NCBI GenBank assembly: GCA_947468255.1 | Contig: CANIMM010000240.1 | Coordinates: 1-5,034, forward strand | Direction of reading: 5' to 3' | DNA from: Chitinophagaceae bacterium | GTDB taxonomy: Bacteria > Bacteroidota > Bacteroidia > Chitinophagales > Chitinophagaceae | DNA: 5,034 nt | Part shown: positions 1 through 5,034 of the stretch, piece after piece | Numbering within the stretch: position 1 is the first letter of the stretch | How the letters are laid out: each line of letters starts with the position of its first letter | Made by a program: the position numbers and the translations under genes | The notes under the pieces: model-generated | The model's input: only the letters and a program-made list of their open reading frames with translations | The model's database searches: none | Told to the model about the DNA's origin: nothing

Positions 1-1176
1 CTTAGGCCCAATGAGGATAAATATACTTTTTCAGTTATTTTTCAAATTACCAATCGCGGAGAAATTAAGCATAAGTGGATTGGCCGAACAATTACACATA
101 GCGACCACCGCTTTACATACGAAGATGTACAGCTGATTATTGAAAGTAAAGAAGGTCTTTATGACAAGGCCCTTTTATTATTGAACAATTTGGCACAGCA
201 TTTCCGAAAGGAGCGATTTGATAATGGGGCAATTAATTTTTCTTCTCAGGAAGTACGTTTTACCCTAGATGAAAATGGTAAACCGATCGGCATCGTCATC
301 AAAGAAAGTAAGGATGCCCATAAATTGGTAGAGGAGTTTATGTTGCTAGCTAATAGAACCATTGCAGAATATGTTTCCCGAATTAAGAGCAATAAGGAAC
401 CTGTTCCATTTCCTTATCGGATACATGATACGCCCGATGATGAAAAATTGAAACCTTTTGCAGCCTTTGCGAAAAAATTCGGATATACTTTCGACATTCA
501 TGATGAGGCTGCAGTTGCTAGTTCATTTAATAATTTGCTAAAGGACGTGAATGGAAAGCCAGAGCAGCATGTATTGGAACAATTGGGAATTCGCACCATG
601 GCCAAGGCGGTATATACCTCCAAAAACATTGGCCATTATGGATTGGGTTTTGAACATTATTGTCATTTCACTTCTCCCATTCGCCGATACCCCGATGTAA
701 TGGTGCACCGGGTATTGCAAGAATGCTTGGATAAGGATTTGAAGATTGATAAGAAAATGGAAGAAAAATGCAAGCACTGCAGCGATAAAGAAAGGAAGGC
801 AATGGAGGCAGAAAGGGCGGGCAACAAATACAAACAAGTGGAGTTTATGCAAAACTACCTTGGAGAAGAATTTGACGGTATCATTAGTGGGGTAGCTAGT
901 TTTGGATTTTTTGTTGAAACAGTTTTGCATAAATGCGAGGGCATGGTAACCGTGAGAGACTTGAGTGAATTTGATGAATTTAAACACGATGATGCTGATT
1001 ATGCATTGGTAGGAATGCGTACCGGAAAAAAATTCAGGATGGGAGATGCGGTAAAGATTAAAGTGGTGGCTGCTAATTTAGAAAAACGCCAATTGGATTA
1101 CCATTGGGTGCAGGAGGATGGACAGCCAGCACTGGATATTACAAAATCAAAAGGCGCAACCAAAAGAAAAAAATAA
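1..1176 (+). CDS. rnr: Ribonuclease R, C-terminal half (5'-truncated by window edge)
   Basis: The frame is open from base 1 to the TAA at 1174-1176, giving 391 visible residues. The true start lies upstream, so the TTG or ATG codons inside the frame are not starts. RNase R is a processive 3'-to-5' exoribonuclease of the RNB (RNase II) family that degrades structured RNA, including rRNA and mRNA fragments, in the cytoplasm. The first residues (LRPNEDKYTFSVIF) match the RNB domain just after the catalytic Asp cluster, which is therefore outside the window. The family signature HFTSPIRRYPD is at visible residues 222-232 (bases 664-696). A CKHCSDKERKAMEAER helix starts near residue 257, and an S1 RNA-binding domain spans about 286-370 (bases 856-1110). 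A short basic tail ending KGATKRKK follows. The S1 domain followed by a basic tail favours RNase R over RNase II. The next gene starts 66 bp downstream. Roughly half of a typical protein of about 700 residues is missing. Confidence 0.95.
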   Translation, partial: LRPNEDKYTFSVIFQITNRGEIKHKWIGRTITHSDHRFTYEDVQLIIESKEGLYDKALLLLNNLAQHFRKERFDNGAINFSSQEVRFTLDENGKPIGIVIKESKDAHKLVEEFMLLANRTIAEYVSRIKSNKEPVPFPYRIHDTPDDEKLKPFAAFAKKFGYTFDIHDEAAVASSFNNLLKDVNGKPEQHVLEQLGIRTMAKAVYTSKNIGHYGLGFEHYCHFTSPIRRYPDVMVHRVLQECLDKDLKIDKKMEEKCKHCSDKERKAMEAERAGNKYKQVEFMQNYLGEEFDGIISGVASFGFFVETVLHKCEGMVTVRDLSEFDEFKHDDADYALVGMRTGKKFRMGDAVKIKVVAANLEKRQLDYHWVQEDGQPALDITKSKGATKRKK

Positions 1177-1242
1177 TTATTCAACGCAGGTTATTAGTAT
1201 TTCAAAAATGCTCAATCATCTTGCATTATAGCTGTTTACTTT

Positions 1243-2217
1243 ATGTATACTTTTATAGAATTATCCAAAATATTTGAACAAAAATTCGGCGTCCGGCATT
1301 TCCCTGTTCATACGCCAACGCTTTACGATCCTGCACAATACATTTTACAATTAGGGGGTAAACGGATTAGACCAGTTTGTGTTTTAATGGGAAATGAGCT
1401 TTTCGACGAAATGAATCCTGATGCATACGAAGTAGCCACTGCCATTGAATTATTCCATAATTTCAGTTTGATCCATGATGATATCATGGATAAGGCACCC
1501 TTACGCAGGGGGATGGAAACGGTGCATACAAAATACGGCGAATCAACCGCCTTACTGGCCGGGGATGTGATGCTGGTACAGTCTTACGAATATCTGAATA
1601 AAATAAAAAGAGACTATTCGCAAAAAATCATGCAAGTCTTTAATGAAACTGCCAAAGCAGTTTGTGAGGGTCAGCAGCTGGATATGGATTTTGAAAAAAT
1701 AACATCGGTAAGCCTAGATCAATATGTGAATATGATCACCCTGAAAACATCTGTTTTGTTAGCTGCAAGTTTGCAGTTGGGGGCAATATTGGGTGGGGCA
1801 GGTCAGGGTAATCAGCAACATTTGTACGAGTTTGGAAAAAATCTTGGTATTGCTTTTCAGGTACAAGATGATTTTCTAGATGCTTTTGGAGATCCCGATA
1901 AATTTGGTAAACAGGTGGGGGGAGATATCATTGCCAACAAAAAAACCTTTTTAATGATTCATGCCATGGAAGTGGCTTCCGTACAACAAAAAATTGAGTT
2001 GGCGAATTTGATGCAAAACTCCACAATCGATCCTGCCGAAAAAATAAATAAAGTATTGACTATTTTCAAAGATTGCAAAGTAGATGAATGGGCACTTGAG
2101 CTGAAAGAAAAGTATGTACAGATTGCCCTTCAGCATTTGGACGATACCGCGGTGTTGTTAAACCGTAAAAAGCCTTTGATGGAACTTGCTGAATATTTAA
2201 TCCAACGGGAAAGTTAG
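1243..2217 (+). CDS. Trans-isoprenyl diphosphate synthase (polyprenyl synthetase family)
   Basis: This complete gene encodes 324 residues, a normal length for the family. The enzyme condenses isopentenyl diphosphate with an allylic diphosphate in the cytoplasm, supplying chains for quinones, carotenoids or other isoprenoids. The hallmarks appear in order: GKRIRP at residues 39-44; the first Asp-rich motif DDIMD at 79-83, followed by R88-R89; GQ at 143-144; KT at 168-169; the second Asp-rich motif DDFLD at 209-213; and the G-D-x-x-x-N-K-K-T segment at 227-235. All expected Mg2+- and diphosphate-binding residues are present, so it should be active. Phe74 is at position -5 and Ser75 at -4 relative to the first Asp of DDIMD. 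A bulky residue at -5 usually limits chain length, so a C15-C20 product is inferred rather than a long quinone side chain. The ATG at 1243 is the first in frame after the TAG at 1195 and has no Shine-Dalgarno. The 66-bp gap after rnr allows co-transcription. No symbol is given because the product length is uncertain. Confidence 0.95.
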   Translation: MYTFIELSKIFEQKFGVRHFPVHTPTLYDPAQYILQLGGKRIRPVCVLMGNELFDEMNPDAYEVATAIELFHNFSLIHDDIMDKAPLRRGMETVHTKYGESTALLAGDVMLVQSYEYLNKIKRDYSQKIMQVFNETAKAVCEGQQLDMDFEKITSVSLDQYVNMITLKTSVLLAASLQLGAILGGAGQGNQQHLYEFGKNLGIAFQVQDDFLDAFGDPDKFGKQVGGDIIANKKTFLMIHAMEVASVQQKIELANLMQNSTIDPAEKINKVLTIFKDCKVDEWALELKEKYVQIALQHLDDTAVLLNRKKPLMELAEYLIQRES

Positions 2218-2309
2218 TACAGATAAAAAGGGCATTAATTCAGTTTTTAGTATCATTTTCTTAGGCAAAATAAAATCATTCATTTTCTTTTATAACAACT
2301 AGTATCCGA

Positions 2310-4052
2310 ATGTCAAAATCTTTATTCCGAACAAAAAAGATTGAAAGTATTTTAGCTGAAGGTAGTGATGGTTCGCATGGTGGGGTTGGCTTAAAGCGAG
2401 TGCTTACTATGAAGGACCTTACTTTTTTTGGTATTGCAGCCATTTTAGGGGCGGGTAGTTTCAGTAGTCTCGGCGGAGCTGTTTTTCACGGAGGACCAGG
2501 AGTTGTTATTTTATTTGTAATTACTGCCATCGCCTGTGCTTTTACCGCCTTCTGTTATTCGGAGTTCGCTAGTCGAATACCCGTTGCCGGGAGTGCCTAT
2601 ACCTATGCCTACGCTTCTTTTGGTGAATTGTTTGCCTGGATCATTGGCTGGGCCTTGATCATGGAATATTCTATTGGTAATATTTACGTTGCATATAGTT
2701 GGAGTGACTATTTCACTTCTTTTCTTCAAAAAATAAATGTTCATATTCCTCAGTATCTATGTACCAGTTATATGGAAGTCAAAGATTCATTGGCCGCTGG
2801 GAGTTCCAATGCTGAGATTCGAGATGCCTGGGAAAATGCTCCAATGATTGGAGGATTAAAAATAATATTCGATTTGCCAGCATTGGTCATTAATTTACTC
2901 ATCACTTTATTGGTTTATCGCGGTATCAAGGAAAGCCGAAATTTTAGCAATTTAATGGTGATACTGAAAATGATTGTGGTGGGTTTGGTAATTATAGTGG
3001 GCGGGTACCTTGTTTTTTCGAAAGGACTAACGCCTAACTGGATGCCTGCTAATGAGCAAGGGTTAAAATCATTTATGCCCAATGGCTTTAGCGGGGTAAT
3101 GGCTGCCGTAAGTGGTGTATTTTTTGCCTATATTGGTTTTGATGCAGTAAGTGTATTGGCAGAGGAAAGTAAAAATCCACAACGAGATCTTCCCAGAGGA
3201 ATGATCCTCTCATTAGGTATTTGTACCATCGTTTATATATTGCTTAGTCTAGTTTTGTCAGGTGCAGTCAATTATAGAAATTTTGAAGGAGTGGGTGATC
3301 CGCTGGCTTTTATTTTTGAAAAACAAAACTTAAATGTAGCCTGGATGCAGTTTTTTGTTGCAATAACCGCTGTGGTAGCAATGACGAGCGTGATGTTGGT
3401 ATTTCAAATGGGGCAGCCGCGAATATGGATGAGTATGAGCAGAGATGGTTTGATGCCTCCGGTTTTTCAAAAAATACATGCCAAATACAAGACACCTTCT
3501 TTTGCTACCATCGCTACAGGATTGGTGGTGGGCATTCCAATTTTGTTTACCGACAAAACCTTTGTGCTAGATTTCACTAGTATTGCTACGCTATTTGCAT
3601 TTGTATTGGTTTGCGGGGGAGTGCTATTGATTCCAAAAAAAGAAAAACAGCCAGGAAAATTTCATTTGCCCTATATTAATGGACAGTTCATTTTCCCGTT
3701 GATCGTATTTGCGGCAATGTTATTGGCGAAATCCCTATCAAGTAATTACTTTTCGCAAATGCTCAATTTTGATTTTACTGCGAATGCTGACTATGTTAGT
3801 GGCAAACTTAGTTATATGGATGTAGCCACTCCCAATATATCCTTGATTGTTTTTTGGATAATTGCTGTGCTGCTGTCAATACTTTCCTACTTCAAAAAAT
3901 ACTCATTGATTCCATTAATGGGATTAATTACCTGCTTGTATTTGCTTACGGGTATGACTAAAAGCAACTGGGCTTGGTTTCTTGGCTGGCTGGCCATTGG
4001 ATTGGTAATTTACCTATTGTATGGGTATAAAAAAAGCAAGTTGTCAGTTTAG
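2310..4052 (+). CDS. APC-superfamily amino acid permease (cationic amino acid transporter type)
   Basis: This complete gene encodes a 580-residue inner-membrane transporter, probably an amino acid:proton symporter; the substrate cannot be read from the sequence. By eye there are about 14 hydrophobic segments: roughly residues 37-58, 63-84, 101-126, 185-203, 213-236, 262-283, 297-320, 343-368, 396-414, 420-442, 458-475, 508-527, 531-547 and 552-570. Lys/Arg-rich stretches (204-220, 284-297, 370-395, 443-452, 528-531, 573-578) fall on the same side, consistent with both termini in the cytoplasm. Family hallmarks are FFAYIGFDAVSVLAEESKNP (271-290) and QPRIWMSMSRDGLMPP (369-384), typical of the CAT/YfnA branch. 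The first-helix motif is GAGSFSSLGG (47-56), more polar than the usual GAGIFVLTG type. Two long predicted periplasmic loops lie at about 141-184 and 476-507. The ATG at 2310 is the first in frame after the TAA at 2271 and has no Shine-Dalgarno. I see no clear promoter or terminator in the 92-bp gap upstream. Confidence 0.93.
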   Translation: MSKSLFRTKKIESILAEGSDGSHGGVGLKRVLTMKDLTFFGIAAILGAGSFSSLGGAVFHGGPGVVILFVITAIACAFTAFCYSEFASRIPVAGSAYTYAYASFGELFAWIIGWALIMEYSIGNIYVAYSWSDYFTSFLQKINVHIPQYLCTSYMEVKDSLAAGSSNAEIRDAWENAPMIGGLKIIFDLPALVINLLITLLVYRGIKESRNFSNLMVILKMIVVGLVIIVGGYLVFSKGLTPNWMPANEQGLKSFMPNGFSGVMAAVSGVFFAYIGFDAVSVLAEESKNPQRDLPRGMILSLGICTIVYILLSLVLSGAVNYRNFEGVGDPLAFIFEKQNLNVAWMQFFVAITAVVAMTSVMLVFQMGQPRIWMSMSRDGLMPPVFQKIHAKYKTPSFATIATGLVVGIPILFTDKTFVLDFTSIATLFAFVLVCGGVLLIPKKEKQPGKFHLPYINGQFIFPLIVFAAMLLAKSLSSNYFSQMLNFDFTANADYVSGKLSYMDVATPNISLIVFWIIAVLLSILSYFKKYSLIPLMGLITCLYLLTGMTKSNWAWFLGWLAIGLVIYLLYGYKKSKLSV

Positions 4053-4140
4053 CTTACTTTAATCTAAATTTTTCATAGTGAATATCCTCTTATTTGAAAA
4101 ATCACAATAGGAACCCTCGTTATTACATGCTAAACTAGGT

Positions 4141-4148
4141 TAACTTTG
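4141..4148 (+). promoter_or_regulatory. Putative Bacteroidota -7 promoter element (TAACTTTG)
   Basis: TAACTTTG fits the TAnnTTTG -7 consensus used by the Bacteroidota primary sigma factor. It lies 34 bp before the ATG of the DUF2027/Smr gene, which would give a leader of roughly 25-30 nt. No good TTG-type -33 element is at the expected spacing: the bases near 4118-4124 read CGTTATT, and the nearest TTTG (4093-4096) is too far upstream. The call therefore rests on the -7 box, its position, and the gap after the permease stop. I saw no equally good match in the two other intergenic gaps. Confidence 0.5.
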
Positions 4149-4182
4149 CTCCAATAATATTCAATCAATAATTGCGCCATTT

Positions 4183-5034
4183 ATGAAGTACCAGGAGGGG
4201 GATAAAATAATCGTTTTACTTACCAATGAAGAAGGAAAGGTAGTGGAGATTATGAATGAAAAGATGGTGATGATTGAAGTGAAAGGGGTTCGTTTTCCAG
4301 CCTATATGGATCAGATTGATTTCCCTTATTTCAAAATGTTTTCAGAAAAGCGGATCGTTGAAAAGAAAAAAATATTTATCGATAATGTAAAACAGGAAAA
4401 GGGAACACTGAAAATAAAGGTGGACAATGGAGTGTTTCTTGCATTAATGCCCATATTTGATAAAGATGTTTTTGATGATGATGTAGTGGAAAAATTTAAG
4501 ATTTATCTGATTAACCAAACGGATACTGCTTATCTTTTTACCTATCGTTTATTTTTTGCTGGAGAAAATAGTTTTGAGTTGAAAAATACCCTTCTTCCGG
4601 TGAGTGATTTTTATTTACACAATGTGAATTTTGAGGACCTAAGTGATAATCCACGTTTTGATGTAGAATTCAGTTTGGCGGATCCTGACAAAAAGAAGGC
4701 ACCTTATTTTGAGACTTCATTGAAATTAAAGGCAAAGCAAATTTTTAAACGTATTGAAGAAATTCAGCTTAAAAATGAGCCGATGTTTTCCTATCCCTTA
4801 TTTGAGACCTATCCAGATAAAGTAGATGAGGAAAAGGTTGATCTATCTAGTTTGGGTAATGCAGGATTTAGGGTCTATGACCTAAGTAAAGTGAAGGAAA
4901 ATTTGCCCCCGGCAAGATCAGTTGTAGACCTGCATATTGAAAAGTTGACTGATAATTGGAAACAGCTTAGTAATTTTGAAATATTGACCATTCAAATCAA
5001 AGCATTTGAGAAATTCTATGATTTGGCAGTTGCA
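4183..5034 (+). CDS. DUF2027 / Smr-domain protein (3'-truncated by window edge)
   Basis: The frame is open from the ATG at 4183 to the last base, giving 284 residues with no stop, so the C-terminus is missing. Residues about 5-45 (EGDKIIVLLTNEEGKVVEI and onward) look like a small SH3/KOW-like beta barrel of the kind found in the C-terminal part of MutS2. Residues about 60-200 form a beta-rich region matching what I know as DUF2027. A linker with proline-rich patches follows. From residue 247 the sequence VVDLHIEKL starts an Smr domain: D249-L250-H251 is its conserved DLH motif, followed by an amphipathic helix. The usual H-G-x-G motif would lie beyond the window. Smr domains bind or cleave nucleic acids in MutS2 and related proteins; the role of this family is not established to my knowledge. 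There is no signal peptide, so it is probably cytoplasmic. The start is the first ATG after the in-frame TAA at 4141, without a Shine-Dalgarno. Family assignment is from pattern memory; the Smr part is the firmer half. Confidence 0.85.
   Translation, partial: MKYQEGDKIIVLLTNEEGKVVEIMNEKMVMIEVKGVRFPAYMDQIDFPYFKMFSEKRIVEKKKIFIDNVKQEKGTLKIKVDNGVFLALMPIFDKDVFDDDVVEKFKIYLINQTDTAYLFTYRLFFAGENSFELKNTLLPVSDFYLHNVNFEDLSDNPRFDVEFSLADPDKKKAPYFETSLKLKAKQIFKRIEEIQLKNEPMFSYPLFETYPDKVDEEKVDLSSLGNAGFRVYDLSKVKENLPPARSVVDLHIEKLTDNWKQLSNFEILTIQIKAFEKFYDLAVA

Noticed and set aside
181..183. TTG at 181 as the start of a shorter rnr gene.
   Set aside because: The frame is open back to base 1 and the upstream 60 residues (LRPNEDKYTFSVIF and following) match the RNB domain, so the gene begins before the window.
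538..987. A 149-codon open frame on the - strand inside rnr.
   Set aside because: It lies wholly within the strongly conserved RNB/S1 coding region, and its translation shows no recognisable domain. It is a shadow of the real gene.
1237..1244. TACTTTAT as a possible -7 box for the prenyl synthase gene.
   Set aside because: It does not fit TAnnTTTG at the last base and overlaps the start codon, so it cannot drive this start.
1951..2136. A short - strand open frame inside the prenyl synthase gene.
   Set aside because: It is 61 codons within a clearly coding + strand region, with no family resemblance.
2272..2286. A small AAAAT...ATTTT hairpin in the gap before the permease.
   Set aside because: It has a five-base stem of only A/T pairs, too weak for a terminator or regulatory site.
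2511..2744. A 77-codon - strand open frame inside the permease gene, and a similar 61-codon one at 3310-3495.
   Set aside because: Both are antisense to conserved transmembrane coding sequence and show no recognisable protein features.
4068..4102. An 8-bp inverted repeat (ATTTTTCA / TGAAAAAT, 4068-4075 and 4095-4102) downstream of the permease stop, considered as a terminator.
   Set aside because: The stem is short and AT-rich, the loop is 19 nt, and no T-tract follows it. This is easily expected by chance in AT-rich DNA.

Overview
The window looks like an ordinary stretch of chromosome from a Bacteroidota bacterium, possibly a Chitinophagia or Sphingobacteriia relative. Three things suggest this. 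The DNA is clearly AT-rich. None of the three visible start codons has a Shine-Dalgarno sequence. A TAnnTTTG-type -7 promoter element (TAACTTTG) sits just upstream of a gene whose architecture (DUF2027 plus Smr) I associate with Bacteroidota. The exact lineage is inference; only the phylum-level placement is reasonably firm.

All four genes lie on the + strand. (1) Positions 1-1176 hold the C-terminal half of ribonuclease R, whose 5' end lies before the window. (2) After a 66-bp gap, 1243-2217 encodes a complete trans-isoprenyl diphosphate synthase with both Asp-rich motifs. (3) After a 92-bp gap, 2310-4052 encodes a complete APC-superfamily amino acid permease of the cationic amino acid transporter type, with about 14 membrane segments. 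(4) After a 130-bp gap, 4183-5034 holds the 5' part of a DUF2027/Smr-domain protein that runs off the window end, so it has no stop codon here.

The genes do not form an obvious pathway: they cover RNA decay, isoprenoid chain elongation, amino acid uptake, and a nucleic-acid-related protein of unknown role. The short gap between genes 1 and 2 allows co-transcription. The clearest promoter signal is ahead of gene 4. No intergenic gap exceeds 130 bp. I found no RNA gene, mobile element, CRISPR array, convincing terminator or long repeat.

I do not see an undescribed multi-gene system. The points most worth a second look are the unusually polar first-helix motif and extra periplasmic loops of the permease, the residues that suggest a short-chain product for the prenyl synthase, and the poorly characterised DUF2027-Smr protein.
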